A stretch of 64,000 nt of DNA from Flavobacterium sp. N1736 (GCF_025947065.1 NZ_CP109994.1:4216001-4280000); one strand, 5' to 3'. Counted from the stretch's first letter, positions 42,619 to 52,210 are shown. Program-made: numbers and translations. The notes: generated by a model from the letters alone, not told the origin.

Positions 42619-43749
42619 TTATTTCTTTACTGCTGAACAACCTGCCATTGTTGTAATTTTAATAGCTTCGGTTGCTGGTAAGCTGTCATTTCTGTTTACT
42701 GTTTCCTGTACCACATTTCGCGTGATTTCTTCAAAAACAGCTTCAATTGGCGATGCTGTTTGTAAAGCTGCCGGACGACCGTAATCTCCTGCCTCACGAA
42801 TTGATTGTACAATTGGCACTTCTCCTAAAAAGGGAACATTTAAATCTTCTGCAAGATTTTTTGCTCCTTCCTGACCAAAGATATAATATTTATTGTCAGG
42901 TAATTCTTCCGGTGTAAAGTAAGCCATATTTTCTATGATTCCCAAAACAGGAACATTAATATTATCCTGCATAAACATTGCAACACCTTTTTTAGCATCG
43001 GCAAGAGCCACGGCTTGCGGTGTACTTACAACAACTGCTCCGGTAATTGGCAATGACTGCATGATTGAAAGGTGAATATCACCGGTTCCGGGAGGTAAAT
43101 CGATTAACATAAAATCTAATTCTCCCCAATCTGCATCAAAAATCATTTGGTTTAACGCTTTTGCCGCCATTGGTCCTCTCCAGATTACAGCCTGACTTGG
43201 AGCCGTAAAAAATCCGATAGAAAGTATTTTGATTTCGTAGCTTTCAATAGGTTTCATTTTTGATTTTCCATCAACAGTAATCGAAACCGGTTTTTCGTTT
43301 TCAACATCAAACATAATAGGCATAGAAGGCCCGTAAATATCTGCATCCAGAACACCAACTGCAAATCCCATTTTTGCTAATGTTACGGCTAAATTTGCTG
43401 TAACAGTAGATTTTCCAACGCCGCCTTTACCAGAAGCAACGGCAATTATATTTTTAATTCCAGGAATAGCTTTTCCTTTTATTTCATTAGGATTTTCCTT
43501 GGTTTCAACTTTAATGTTTACTTTAACTTTTGCATCTGCAGATACCAATTCGTGAATTGTTTTTTTGATATCGTCTTCGGCTCTTTTTTTAATGTGCATT
43601 GCGGGAGTGTGCAATACCAGATCAACTACAACTTCATCGCCAAAAGTTAGTACATTGGCAACAGCTCCACTTTCAACCATATTTTTTCCTTCTCCAGCTA
43701 CGGTGATTGTTTCCAGAGCTTTAAGAATTTCTTTTCTGTCTAATTTCAT
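42619..43749 (-). CDS. mrp: Mrp/NBP35-family Fe-S cluster carrier ATPase
   Basis: 376 residues: N-terminal DUF59/MIP18-like domain (1-95) and a deviant Walker-A P-loop ATPase domain (G-K-G-G-V-G-K-S-T near residue 107, FMLIDLPPGTGD). Near the C terminus C-S-A is left of the usual C-x2-C site (A-G-C-S-A-V-K-K), so cluster binding would rest on fewer cysteines here or on a dimer. Carrier of Fe-S clusters to target proteins. Operon with the NifU-like gene. Confidence 0.93.
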   Translation of the reverse strand: MKLDRKEILKALETITVAGEGKNMVESGAVANVLTFGDEVVVDLVLHTPAMHIKKRAEDDIKKTIHELVSADAKVKVNIKVETKENPNEIKGKAIPGIKNIIAVASGKGGVGKSTVTANLAVTLAKMGFAVGVLDADIYGPSMPIMFDVENEKPVSITVDGKSKMKPIESYEIKILSIGFFTAPSQAVIWRGPMAAKALNQMIFDADWGELDFMLIDLPPGTGDIHLSIMQSLPITGAVVVSTPQAVALADAKKGVAMFMQDNINVPVLGIIENMAYFTPEELPDNKYYIFGQEGAKNLAEDLNVPFLGEVPIVQSIREAGDYGRPAALQTASPIEAVFEEITRNVVQETVNRNDSLPATEAIKITTMAGCSAVKK

Positions 43750-43777
43750 TTTATTGTCGTGTTTCTAATGATTGAAA

Positions 43778-44017
43778 TTAATCTAAAAAATTGTTTTTAT
43801 TTAAACTCATTTCAGACTGCAAAGATAACAGATTATGTTCGGATTTTAACTTTTTTGTATTGGATTTGTTGATATTGGGATTAATCAAACTAATGAGGAT
43901 TGTTTTTTGTTTTGCAGGTTTTTGTGTCATAAAAAAAGAAGTCGACAGATATTTTAATTTCAGTTGAATTATAAGCGTTAATAAATCTGAATTTTCGTAT
44001 AATTTTAGGTCTTCCAT
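43778..44017 (-). CDS. Doubtful small reading frame upstream of mrp
   Basis: 79 residues beginning MEDLKLYENSDLL, Lys/Asn/Ser/Leu-rich with no motif. The mrp promoter's -7 box lies inside its 3' end and no promoter is seen in front of it, so it may simply be open AT-rich leader DNA. I keep it as a possible small gene because it begins with a clean ATG and fills most of the 426-base gap. Confidence 0.25.
   Translation of the reverse strand: MEDLKLYENSDLLTLIIQLKLKYLSTSFFMTQKPAKQKTILISLINPNINKSNTKKLKSEHNLLSLQSEMSLNKNNFLD
43820..43827 (-). promoter_or_regulatory. -7 promoter element (TATCTTTG) for mrp
   Basis: Exact TAnnTTTG match about 70 bases before the mrp ATG. Confidence 0.6.
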
Positions 44018-44042
44018 AAAATAATTTTCATTATTAATTTCT

Positions 44043-44050
44043 TATCTTTG
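44043..44050 (+). promoter_or_regulatory. -7 promoter element (TATCTTTG) for the L,D-transpeptidase
   Basis: Exact TAnnTTTG match about 125 bases before the ATG. Confidence 0.55.
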
Positions 44051-44175
44051 AATACCCTGAATTTTTGATTTCTACTATTTTTAAAGATAGACGAAAACTT
44101 GTTTTTATGGTACCTGACAGCGTTTTTGCTATTTTTTTAAATAAGATCTATTTCTAAAATTTAAAAAAGAAAACC

Positions 44176-45801
44176 ATGCGAAATTCTACTTTTTTATTCC
44201 TATTTATTGTGGTAGGTTTTTTAGTGTCTTCTTCTGCTTTTGCCAATACTGAAAAGCTGTTTTTGTCCCATAAATTACCTCTAACGGAGAATATTTTACT
44301 TCCAAACAAATCACTTTCAGGGTTTTCTGTTGATAGTGTTTCTATCAATAATTTTTTTGTAAGCTATTCTAAATTAAAGAAATACCAGAAAGATGTTTTA
44401 GAACTTTACAAAAAAAGAGGCTACAATACAATTTGGTATGATGATAAAAGAGTTAGTGAATTTGGGCATTTGTTATACGATAAAGTTAATTTGCTAAAAG
44501 AGCAGGGAATCGAGAAAAAGATGCCTTATAAAGACGAAATCGACAAGATATTTAATGAAAATGCCACTGATAAACCATCTCAAACAGATACAGAATTATT
44601 GCTTACAAGCATGTATGTGTTTTACGCCAGTAATGTCTATTCTGGAGAAGATGCTGCAACATTAAAGAAAATAGGATGGTATTTACCCACCAAAAATATT
44701 TCTTATTCACGAATATTAGATTCCCTTATTGTCGATCCGCAACGTCTTAATGAAGATGATCATCTTTTGTTTTCTCAATATTATAAACTTCAGGAAGTAT
44801 TAAAAAGATACAGAGGTATCGAAAAAAATAATTTGTGGAATAAAATTGATATTGACAGTGCAACTTACAAAGAATTAAAACCAATGGATAGCGCCGCAGT
44901 TGTTGGACAAATTAGAGAACGTTTGTTTGTTGTGGGAGATTTAAAACAAAATTCGAAAAGAAATGTTTACGATGAAGAAATGATGGCAGGCGTATTAAAC
45001 TATAAAAAAAGATATGGTCTTAAATTAAATTATGCTTTAACAAAAGAACATATCGACCAAATGAATGAGCCAATCGCAAACCGCATCAGAAAAATTATGC
45101 TCAATATGGAGCGCTGCCGCTGGATACCAACAAAATTAGCCAGAGCAGATGAATATATAATGGTTAATATCCCGTCATTTCGATTGTTTTATGTCAAAAA
45201 TGGAAAGTATGAACTTGTATCAGATGTTTTTGTGGGAAACAGAATGACGGAGACGGTTATTTTTAGCGGAATGATGGACAAAATTGTATTTAGTCCTTAT
45301 TGGAATGTTCCGCAAAGTATTATCGATAACGAATTGAAACTCAAAATAGCTGCCGATAAAAACTATCTGGAAGAAAATAATATGGAGTGGAATGGAGGTC
45401 GTGTCAGACAAAAACCAGGACCTAAAAATTCGTTGGGATTAGTAAAATTCATGTTCCCAAATCCTAACGATATTTATTTGCATGATACACCAGCCAAGAG
45501 TTTGTTTGAATTTGAAAAACGAACATTTAGCCACGGCTGTATAAATGTAAAAGAAGCAAAATCATTGGCATTGGCAATTTTAAAAGATAATCCGGACTGG
45601 CCAGTTGAAAAAATAGATAAAGCGATGAGCGGAGAAAAAGAAACGACTTGTGTTCTTAAAAATAAAATTCCAATTTATATTGGATATTTTACGGCTTGGG
45701 TAAATGATGAAACCGGCGAAATAAGCTTTTTTGCGGATGTCTATGACAGAGATAAACAACTGGATAAATTACTTTATGCGGATGATGTTGTAATGAAATA
45801 A
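44176..45801 (+). CDS. L,D-transpeptidase (YcbB/LdtD type, YkuD catalytic domain)
   Basis: 541 residues: signal or anchor (FLFLFIVVGFLVSSSAFA), a scaffold/peptidoglycan-binding-like region (about 55-320) and a YkuD catalytic domain (about 325-490) with the signature F-S-H-G-C-I-N-V, catalytic Cys455 and His453. It forms 3-3 cross-links in peptidoglycan or attaches proteins to it in the periplasm. The long N-terminal scaffold resembles LdtD. Convergent with the ABC permease gene, sharing a bidirectional terminator. Confidence 0.9.
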   Translation: MRNSTFLFLFIVVGFLVSSSAFANTEKLFLSHKLPLTENILLPNKSLSGFSVDSVSINNFFVSYSKLKKYQKDVLELYKKRGYNTIWYDDKRVSEFGHLLYDKVNLLKEQGIEKKMPYKDEIDKIFNENATDKPSQTDTELLLTSMYVFYASNVYSGEDAATLKKIGWYLPTKNISYSRILDSLIVDPQRLNEDDHLLFSQYYKLQEVLKRYRGIEKNNLWNKIDIDSATYKELKPMDSAAVVGQIRERLFVVGDLKQNSKRNVYDEEMMAGVLNYKKRYGLKLNYALTKEHIDQMNEPIANRIRKIMLNMERCRWIPTKLARADEYIMVNIPSFRLFYVKNGKYELVSDVFVGNRMTETVIFSGMMDKIVFSPYWNVPQSIIDNELKLKIAADKNYLEENNMEWNGGRVRQKPGPKNSLGLVKFMFPNPNDIYLHDTPAKSLFEFEKRTFSHGCINVKEAKSLALAILKDNPDWPVEKIDKAMSGEKETTCVLKNKIPIYIGYFTAWVNDETGEISFFADVYDRDKQLDKLLYADDVVMK

Positions 45802-45829
45802 AAAGAAATTTAATTCTGAAAACATTAAA

Positions 45830-45866
45830 AAATACCCGTTAGATTTATAAAATCTAACGGGTATTT
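45830..45866. terminator. Bidirectional terminator between ldt and the ABC permease
   Basis: A 17-bp perfect stem (AAATACCCGTTAGATTT and complement) around ATA. A-rich before and after, so it can work for both convergent genes. Confidence 0.85.
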
Positions 45867-45887
45867 AAAAAAATGGTCTACAAGTTC

Positions 45888-48317
45888 TTATTCGTATTTT
45901 AAGTATTTTAAAATATCTATTTTAGTTACCTGATATGCTTTTGCAGATACAATTAATAGAGTTAAAACCAATAAAGAAATTAACGCAATAGTAAATGGAA
46001 CTACTGAAATCCCGATTCTGAAAGCAAAATCTTCCAGCCATTTTTGCAGTAAAATATAAGCAGGCACAATTCCGATTGCAAAGCCCAGCAAGCAAAAAAC
46101 AACATACTGTTTTGATAATTCTTTAAGCAAAACATCGGTTTCTGCGCCAAGGGTTTTTCTGATGGCGATTTCTTTCAAACGTCTTTCCATCGAAAAAGAA
46201 GCCAAAGCAAAAAGTCCAAAAACAGCAATAATAATTACAACCAGATTCAGGATAAAAAACAAGTTTTTTTGTTTTACCTGTTCCTCATAAGTTTTGGCAA
46301 ATCCTTTATTTACAAATTCATAATCAAACGGATAATCCGGATTTATGTTTTTCTCCCAATACGTTTTTAGTTTGGCTAAAGTTTCGGTTAAATTATTAGG
46401 AGAAACTTTTACATAAACATTCTGAAAGTTATTCCATTTTAAAGTTCTCAAATTGATAAAAACCATTGGCGAAACTTTATTTTGAAGCCCGGTAAGGTGA
46501 AAATCTTTTACAACTCCCACAACTCGAAACTTCATAATTCCATCATCACTTCCCCATCCGGATGTTATTATGGTATTAAGGGGGTGTTTAAGGTTTAATT
46601 TTTTAGCCAGAGTTTCATTTATAAGCCAATTATTAATAGTATCCGAAGAAAATTTTGGAGATAAATTTCGACCTTCAACAATTTTAATTTTCATCATTTC
46701 CAGAAAACCAAAATCCATTTCAACATTTCTTGGCTGCACAAAAACACCGTTGTGTGTAAAACCAGAACTTGAATTAGTACTGTTTCCGAATGTTCCGGCA
46801 AAAGTAGAAACGTCTAACACACCCGGCATTTTACTGATTTCTTGTTTTGTGGTGTAATATGTATTTGCTTTTTTATCTCGATTTGGGTACGTAAACGGAA
46901 TTCTGATAACCTGATTTCCGCTAAAACCAAGATCTTTATTCATCATATAATCAACCTGAGAATTAACAATCAAAGCCCCGATAATGAAAAAAGCAGCAAT
47001 ACCAAACTGAAAAATAAGCATTGAATTTCGAACCCAAATACCACTTTTACTTCTCGAAAAATTACCTTTTAAAACCTTTAAAGTTTCAAAATTTGAAATA
47101 TAAATGGCAGGGAATATACCCGCAAGAATAATTACTAATCCAAATATAAAAATAAGCTGCAGGTAAAATTCACCGCCATTCATAGTAAGGTTTTTTGCCA
47201 AAAAAGTATTGTAATAAGGTAATGAAAGCTCTACGATCGCTAACGCAAAAAGAATAGACAATGTAACAATAACGGCAGTTTCAAATATAAACTGAGCAAT
47301 AATTTGCTTTTTACTTGCGCCTACAATTTTACGAACCCCAACTTCCTTAGCGCGTTTTATGGCAGATGCTGTTGCTAAATTGATGTAGTTTACCAATGAT
47401 AAAACCAAAATCAAAATAGACAAGCCAACCATAATATACAGCAGCTGTAAATTCCCTTTTCCTTCAGGAAAATTTTGCCCGCCGGTAGATTTTGTTCCGT
47501 GTAAACGTGCTGTTGCCAATTGATCCAGAATAACTTTAATTTCACCGTTCTCTTTCACATATTGTTCGATAGTCTGTCCGCTTTCTTTTGCATCTTTCAA
47601 AGTTCGATTCACGAAATTTACATGCTGCATTTTCTTTAAAACTACCGCAGGATCAGCATTTTTTTTAATTTTAATTAATAACCCGTAATTAAAATTTCCC
47701 CAATTATCAAGATCGCTTTCCCTTACAATACCGCCAAAAACATAATTAGGCTCTATAGAACTTGGCTGTACAATATGATATACAGATTTTACAATATAAG
47801 ACTGATCCTGATAAGTAATAGATTTGCCGATAGGATCATCATTTTTAAAAAGTAATTTTGCCTGATCCTCAGAAATTGCAACACTATTTTTTTCTTTCAG
47901 AATATTCTTTTTTGCGCCTTTTACTATCGGAAAAGGAAAAATGTCAAAGAAGTTATTATCTGATACAATTATTTTTTTATCGATTATTTTTTTATCCTGA
48001 TATTTTATAACAACTTGATTATACCAAAGATTAAAAAAACAAACATTTTCAATTTCAGGAATTGTTGCTTTACAAGTTAGTCCAAAAGGCACCGGATTAG
48101 TTGTCCATACATCTCCGGTCATACCTATATCGTTCATAACCTGAAAAGAGTTTTCTTTTTCAGGATTCCATTGATCGTATGCATTTTCATTATTCCAATA
48201 TAAAATCGCAAAAATTACACCCGCAATTCCAATGCTTAATCCTAAAACATTTAAAAACGAAAACAATTTGTTTTGCCTTAAATGATATATAAATATTTTA
48301 AACCAGTTAAAAATCAT
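45888..48317 (-). CDS. MacB-like ABC transporter permease (FtsX/MacB_PCD family)
   Basis: 809 residues. First membrane helix near 20-40 (FLNVLGLSIGIAGVIFAILYW), a large periplasmic MacB-type domain, an FtsX three-helix block in mid-chain (about 285-430), a second periplasmic domain, and a second FtsX block at the C terminus (LASFSMERRLKEIAIRKTLGAE). This duplicated layout is the full-length Bacteroidota type. It should work with the ATPase and the HlyD-type adaptor encoded upstream as a tripartite exporter. Substrate unknown; antimicrobial peptides, lipoproteins or lipids are typical. Confidence 0.93.
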   Translation of the reverse strand: MIFNWFKIFIYHLRQNKLFSFLNVLGLSIGIAGVIFAILYWNNENAYDQWNPEKENSFQVMNDIGMTGDVWTTNPVPFGLTCKATIPEIENVCFFNLWYNQVVIKYQDKKIIDKKIIVSDNNFFDIFPFPIVKGAKKNILKEKNSVAISEDQAKLLFKNDDPIGKSITYQDQSYIVKSVYHIVQPSSIEPNYVFGGIVRESDLDNWGNFNYGLLIKIKKNADPAVVLKKMQHVNFVNRTLKDAKESGQTIEQYVKENGEIKVILDQLATARLHGTKSTGGQNFPEGKGNLQLLYIMVGLSILILVLSLVNYINLATASAIKRAKEVGVRKIVGASKKQIIAQFIFETAVIVTLSILFALAIVELSLPYYNTFLAKNLTMNGGEFYLQLIFIFGLVIILAGIFPAIYISNFETLKVLKGNFSRSKSGIWVRNSMLIFQFGIAAFFIIGALIVNSQVDYMMNKDLGFSGNQVIRIPFTYPNRDKKANTYYTTKQEISKMPGVLDVSTFAGTFGNSTNSSSGFTHNGVFVQPRNVEMDFGFLEMMKIKIVEGRNLSPKFSSDTINNWLINETLAKKLNLKHPLNTIITSGWGSDDGIMKFRVVGVVKDFHLTGLQNKVSPMVFINLRTLKWNNFQNVYVKVSPNNLTETLAKLKTYWEKNINPDYPFDYEFVNKGFAKTYEEQVKQKNLFFILNLVVIIIAVFGLFALASFSMERRLKEIAIRKTLGAETDVLLKELSKQYVVFCLLGFAIGIVPAYILLQKWLEDFAFRIGISVVPFTIALISLLVLTLLIVSAKAYQVTKIDILKYLKYE

Positions 48318-48342
48318 AGTTTATTTTTTAAAAAACGGTTAG

Positions 48343-48414
48343 TTAAATAATAGCTAGTATTTTACAAACAAATCCCACCAGGATCATGATTGCGGTAACA
48401 ATAAATTGAATCAT
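48343..48414 (-). CDS. Possible 23-residue hydrophobic peptide between the ABC genes
   Basis: It starts MIQFIVTAIMILVGF and continues with V-C-K and an Ile/Leu/Ala tail. It is almost entirely a membrane helix. Spacing is tight: it begins 7 bases after the ATPase stop and ends 25 bases before the permease ATG, filling the gap. A small transmembrane regulator of the exporter is plausible, since such peptides accompany several transporters. It might also be chance, because AT-rich DNA often encodes hydrophobic strings. Confidence 0.4.
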   Translation of the reverse strand: MIQFIVTAIMILVGFVCKILAII

Positions 48415-48421
48415 TTTATAT

Positions 48422-49129
48422 TTATTTAGCGTCCATAAAAACATCTACATTTCTCTGATTTAGTTTTTCAGAGAATATCACACCGTCTTTCATATGAATC
48501 GTTTTTTGCGAAAACGAAGCATCATAATCAGAGTGGGTTACCATCAAAATTGTGGCACCTTTAGCGTGTAAATCCGTTAAAAGTTCCATTACTTCATTAC
48601 CATTTTTACTATCCAGATTTCCCGTTGGTTCGTCGGCAAGAATAATTTTTGGATCGTTTACCAAAGCTCTTGCAACCGCAACCCTTTGTTGTTGTCCGCC
48701 TGAAAGCTGCTGCGGAAAATGTTTTAATCTGTGCGAAATATTCAATTTCTCAGCGATAGCTTCAATTTTTTGTTTTCTGTCTGAAGATTTTACATTGTTG
48801 TAAAGCAAAGGCAATTCGATATTATCATAAACAGAAAGTTCATCGATCAAATTAAAATTCTGAAAAATAAACCCGATGTTTTCTTTACGAACATTCGCTC
48901 TTCCTTTTTCCTTTAAACCAACCATTTCCTGATCTAATAATTTATAACTTCCATCGGTAGCGCTGTCTAAAAGCCCGATGATATTTAATAAAGTCGATTT
49001 TCCACAACCCGAAGGCCCCATGATTGTTAAAAAATCTCCTTTTTTAATTTCTAAAGAAATTCCGCTTAAAGCAGATGTTTCTACTTCTTCGGTTCTAAAA
49101 ACTTTGGTTAAATTTTGAATGGTTATCAT
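48422..49129 (-). CDS. ABC transporter ATP-binding protein (MacB/LolD type)
   Basis: 235 residues, one ATPase domain: Walker A G-P-S-G-C-G-K-S-T, signature L-S-G-G-Q-Q-Q-R-V, Walker B IILADEPTGNLDS, H-loop V-T-H-S. It energises the MacB-like permease encoded downstream. Second gene of the HlyD-ATPase-permease operon. The 149-base gap upstream of it holds ACTGCGACTGA-like repeats. Confidence 0.95.
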   Translation of the reverse strand: MITIQNLTKVFRTEEVETSALSGISLEIKKGDFLTIMGPSGCGKSTLLNIIGLLDSATDGSYKLLDQEMVGLKEKGRANVRKENIGFIFQNFNLIDELSVYDNIELPLLYNNVKSSDRKQKIEAIAEKLNISHRLKHFPQQLSGGQQQRVAVARALVNDPKIILADEPTGNLDSKNGNEVMELLTDLHAKGATILMVTHSDYDASFSQKTIHMKDGVIFSEKLNQRNVDVFMDAK

Positions 49130-49278
49130 ATTCTTTTAAGGTTTTTAAATGTTATTATTATTTTTTGATTGATGATTGAAACTTTTCTAATTGTGAATTG
49201 TTAGTTGTGAACTGTGACTTTGACTGCGACTGATTACTGCGACTAATACTGTGACTGAAAACTGCGACTGAAAACTGA
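49130..49278. repeat. GACTGCGACTGA-like short repeats
   Basis: About eight imperfect copies of ACTGCGACT or ACTGTGACT in the gap between the HlyD and ATPase genes. They look like slippage-prone spacer DNA. Confidence 0.65.
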
Positions 49279-50523
49279 CTACTGCGAGCTAATCGACAAC
49301 TCCTCAATATCTTTATAATCAGAATATGATGAAGTAATCACAGATTCGCCTTCTTTTAAACCTTCAAGAACTTCATAATACGAAGGATTTTCTCTGCCTA
49401 ATTTTATATTTCTTCTTTCCGCTTTATTTCCTTTTACGACAAAAATCCATTTGCCGGCAGTTTCCTGATTAAAACTTCCTTTTGATACCACTAAAGTTTT
49501 GTTTTTTTCTGATAAAATCAGTTTTACACCAAAGCTAAGACCGTCTTGTAAAGTGATATTTTCTTTAGAAACAAAAGCCAATTCTACCGTAAAATGTCCG
49601 CTTTTTACTTCCGGAATTACTTTGGTAACCAAAACTTCAAGCGTTTTTCCTTTAAATTCTACCTGACCTTTTAAGCCTTCTCGAATTTTTTCCAGATAAA
49701 ATTCATCCACTTCCGCGATCAGTTTATAACCTTGTTTAGAATCTATTTTTCCGATGCTTTCACCCGCCTGAAACGTTTTTCCCAAAACAGGTTCAAATGA
49801 TGTTAATCGACCGGATTCAGGAGCTGTAATCAGGAAATTCTTTTTGTTATTTCTCAAAATATCAAGACTCATTTCCATAGTTTGAATCGAACGGTTAATT
49901 TGCGAAATCTGAACCTGATTGCTTTGTTTTTCTTTTTGAATACTTTGCTGAATCGTTTTTTTGCGTTCTTCCTGAAAACGTAAACTTTCCTTAAACGTAT
50001 TCCAGTCATTTTTCGAAATCACATCTTTAGCAAACAATTTCGAGTTCATGTCGTACAATCTTTTGGCATCATTATAATCGTGTTCGATCAAAACCAAATC
50101 TTTATTCAAATTCAATTCCTGATTTCTAATGTTCAGTTTTCCCGTATTCAAATTGTTGATTTGCTCAATAATTGCCGTTTCCTGAGTTAGATAATTCAGT
50201 TCCGTATTTGGGTTATACAAACGTGCGAGAGATTGTCCTTTTGTAACCATTGCACCATTTTCGACAAAAATTTCTTTTACAGATCCGCCTTCTGTTACAT
50301 TCACAAGCATTACATTTAACGGTTCTACTTTTGCCTGAAAAACAACAAAATCTTCAAAAAAGGCTTTTTCAACTTTTTGAATTGTCAGTTCTTCGGTTTT
50401 TACATTTAAACTTCTTTTAGTGTTGAAAGAAAAAATAACGACCACAACCAAAGCTAAAAAAATTGCAATTGCTATTGTGAAATACCTAAATTTTCTATTT
50501 TTACGAGGAATTACCTTGTCCAT
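49279..50523 (-). CDS. HlyD/AcrA-type periplasmic adaptor of the MacB-like exporter
   Basis: 414 residues: one N-terminal membrane segment (FRYFTIAIAIFLALVVVVIFSF), lipoyl halves around a coiled coil (about 120-235), beta-barrel and membrane-proximal domains. It begins MDKVIPRKNRKFRYF; an ATG 27 bases upstream is less typical. First gene of the exporter operon, 31 bases downstream of a sigma-54 type promoter and divergent from an NtrC-like regulator, so it is probably induced through that two-component system. Confidence 0.92.
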   Translation of the reverse strand: MDKVIPRKNRKFRYFTIAIAIFLALVVVVIFSFNTKRSLNVKTEELTIQKVEKAFFEDFVVFQAKVEPLNVMLVNVTEGGSVKEIFVENGAMVTKGQSLARLYNPNTELNYLTQETAIIEQINNLNTGKLNIRNQELNLNKDLVLIEHDYNDAKRLYDMNSKLFAKDVISKNDWNTFKESLRFQEERKKTIQQSIQKEKQSNQVQISQINRSIQTMEMSLDILRNNKKNFLITAPESGRLTSFEPVLGKTFQAGESIGKIDSKQGYKLIAEVDEFYLEKIREGLKGQVEFKGKTLEVLVTKVIPEVKSGHFTVELAFVSKENITLQDGLSFGVKLILSEKNKTLVVSKGSFNQETAGKWIFVVKGNKAERRNIKLGRENPSYYEVLEGLKEGESVITSSYSDYKDIEELSISSQ

Positions 50524-50553
50524 GTTTTTGAATAATTTACTGATAATCAATAG

Positions 50554-50568
50554 GTAAATACTGTGCCA
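50554..50568 (-). promoter_or_regulatory. Sigma-54 (-24/-12) promoter for the HlyD-ABC operon
   Basis: TGGCAC-N5-TTAC against consensus TGGCAC-N5-TTGC: one mismatch, correct spacing. It ends 31 bases before the adaptor ATG. A divergent gene encodes the matching activator class. Confidence 0.7.
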
Positions 50569-50632
50569 TAAAATTTATTATTTGTAAAGTATTGATTTTA
50601 AAGAAGCTTTAAAAACCAATCTTAAAAAGGAG

Positions 50633-50670
50633 TGTTCGATAATGAACAGTTGACCGTTCAAAATCGGACA
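50633..50670. promoter_or_regulatory. Two dyad sites, likely enhancer (UAS) for the NtrC-like regulator
   Basis: Site 1 is TGTTC-N6-GAACA (50633-50648); site 2 is TGACCG-N8-CGGACA (50651-50670). They lie 65-105 bases upstream of the sigma-54 promoter and immediately before the regulator's ATG, the usual position for an enhancer that also allows autoregulation. Confidence 0.55.
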
Positions 50671-50682
50671 AAAAATAATACC

Positions 50683-52029
50683 ATGCGAAAAAAACAAGCC
50701 CAAATATTAGTCGTTGACGATCAGGAAGAAATTCTTTTTTCGGCAAAAATGATTCTGAAAAAACATTTTGAAACAATTTTTACAGCGAATAGTCCAAAAA
50801 AAATCATTTCGATTTTAACCGAAAATGATATAAATGTGGTTTTGTTAGACATGAATTACCGAATTGGTTTTGAAGACGGGCGCGAAGGAATTCATTGGCT
50901 AAAAGAAATAAAAACACTTTCGCCGCAAACCGTTGTCATTTTAATGACTGCTTTTGGAAAAATTGATACCGCAGTTGAAGGCATAAAAATTGGCGCTTTT
51001 GATTATGTTTTAAAACCGTGGCATAACGAAAAACTACTTGAAACAATTGATAAGGCTGTCGCCGAAAGCAGAAAAAACACGAAAAAAGTTGTCGTTGAAA
51101 AAGCCGATAAACGTTATTTTGCTGGCACTTCTGCCAAGATAAAACAAGCGTATTCTATGGCAGAGAAAGTTGCCAGAACAGATGCCAATGTTTTAATTTT
51201 AGGTGAAAACGGAACCGGAAAATATGTTTTTGCCGAGTTTATTCATCAAAATTCAGAACGAAAAAATCAGCCTTTTGTACATGTAGATTTAGGTTCTTTG
51301 AGTGATAATTTATTCGAAAGTGAACTTTTTGGTTACACCAAAGGAGCTTTTACCGATGCAAAAATTGATACGGCCGGAAGATTTGAAACGGCACAAAACG
51401 GAACTATTTTTTTGGATGAAATAGGAAATATTCCGTTGCATTTGCAATCAAAATTATTGCATGTTTTACAAACCAAAACCGTAACACGTTTGGGCGAAAG
51501 CAAAGCCAGGCCTTTAAATGTTCGCATAATTGCTGCAACAAACAGCGATATTAAAGCAGAGGTAAAAAACAAAACATTCCGCGAAGATTTGCTGTATCGC
51601 ATCAACACAATGGAAATAAATTTGCCGTCATTAAGAGAGCGAAAAGATGATATTGTTCCGATGGCGCATTTTATTTTAGAACAAATTGCCGAAAAATACA
51701 ATCACGAAAATTGGCGTTTTGAAGATAATGTTGCGCCGTATTTAGAAAAATATCCGTGGAAAGGAAATATCCGTGAAATGGAAAATAAAATCGAGCGCGC
51801 ATTGATTTTGGCAGATAATAATACAATTTCTGTACAAGATCTGGATATTCTTGATTTTGAAGATATTCAAGAAAACGATGATAATCCATTATCAGAAATG
51901 GAAAAAAGTGCTATCGAAAAGGCATTGTTTAAACACAATGGAAATATCAGTAAAACAGCCGAAGAATTGGGTTTGTCGAGAGCTGCATTATATAGAAGAA
52001 TTGAAAAATACGATTTAAAAAATACTTAA
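50683..52029 (+). CDS. NtrC-family sigma-54-dependent response regulator
   Basis: 448 residues: receiver domain (phospho-acceptor Asp in V-V-L-L-D-M-N-Y), AAA+ domain (Walker A G-E-N-G-T-G-K-Y; sigma-54 contact loop reads G-A-F-T-D-A instead of G-A-F-T-G-A), and a Fis-type HTH (NISKTAEELGLSRAALYRRIEK). It should activate the divergent exporter operon from upstream dyads. An in-frame GTG 51 bases earlier would put those dyads inside the gene, so the ATG is preferred. Its kinase lies downstream, after a repeat-filled gap of 181 bases. Confidence 0.93.
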   Translation: MRKKQAQILVVDDQEEILFSAKMILKKHFETIFTANSPKKIISILTENDINVVLLDMNYRIGFEDGREGIHWLKEIKTLSPQTVVILMTAFGKIDTAVEGIKIGAFDYVLKPWHNEKLLETIDKAVAESRKNTKKVVVEKADKRYFAGTSAKIKQAYSMAEKVARTDANVLILGENGTGKYVFAEFIHQNSERKNQPFVHVDLGSLSDNLFESELFGYTKGAFTDAKIDTAGRFETAQNGTIFLDEIGNIPLHLQSKLLHVLQTKTVTRLGESKARPLNVRIIAATNSDIKAEVKNKTFREDLLYRINTMEINLPSLRERKDDIVPMAHFILEQIAEKYNHENWRFEDNVAPYLEKYPWKGNIREMENKIERALILADNNTISVQDLDILDFEDIQENDDNPLSEMEKSAIEKALFKHNGNISKTAEELGLSRAALYRRIEKYDLKNT

Positions 52030-52074
52030 ATAGTTTTATAATAGATTGAAGGATTAAAAAGGGTTTAATTATAC

Positions 52075-52152
52075 TCTCGCAGATTTTGCAGATTAAGCGG
52101 ATTCCATTTTAATCTAATTTTATCTGCTAAATCTGCCGAATCTGCGAGAGAA
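52075..52152. repeat. CTCGCAGATT-family palindrome between regulator and kinase
   Basis: CTCGCAGATTTTGCAGATTAAGC on the left and GCTAAATCTGCCGAATCTGCGAG on the right form long imperfect arms. Same family as 29687, 36480, 53997, 55573 and 57906. Confidence 0.8.
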
Positions 52153-52210
52153 TTATATCAGGTAAAAAATCATTTTTAAGATTTTAAACTACGGCAATAA
52201 AAAATAAAAT

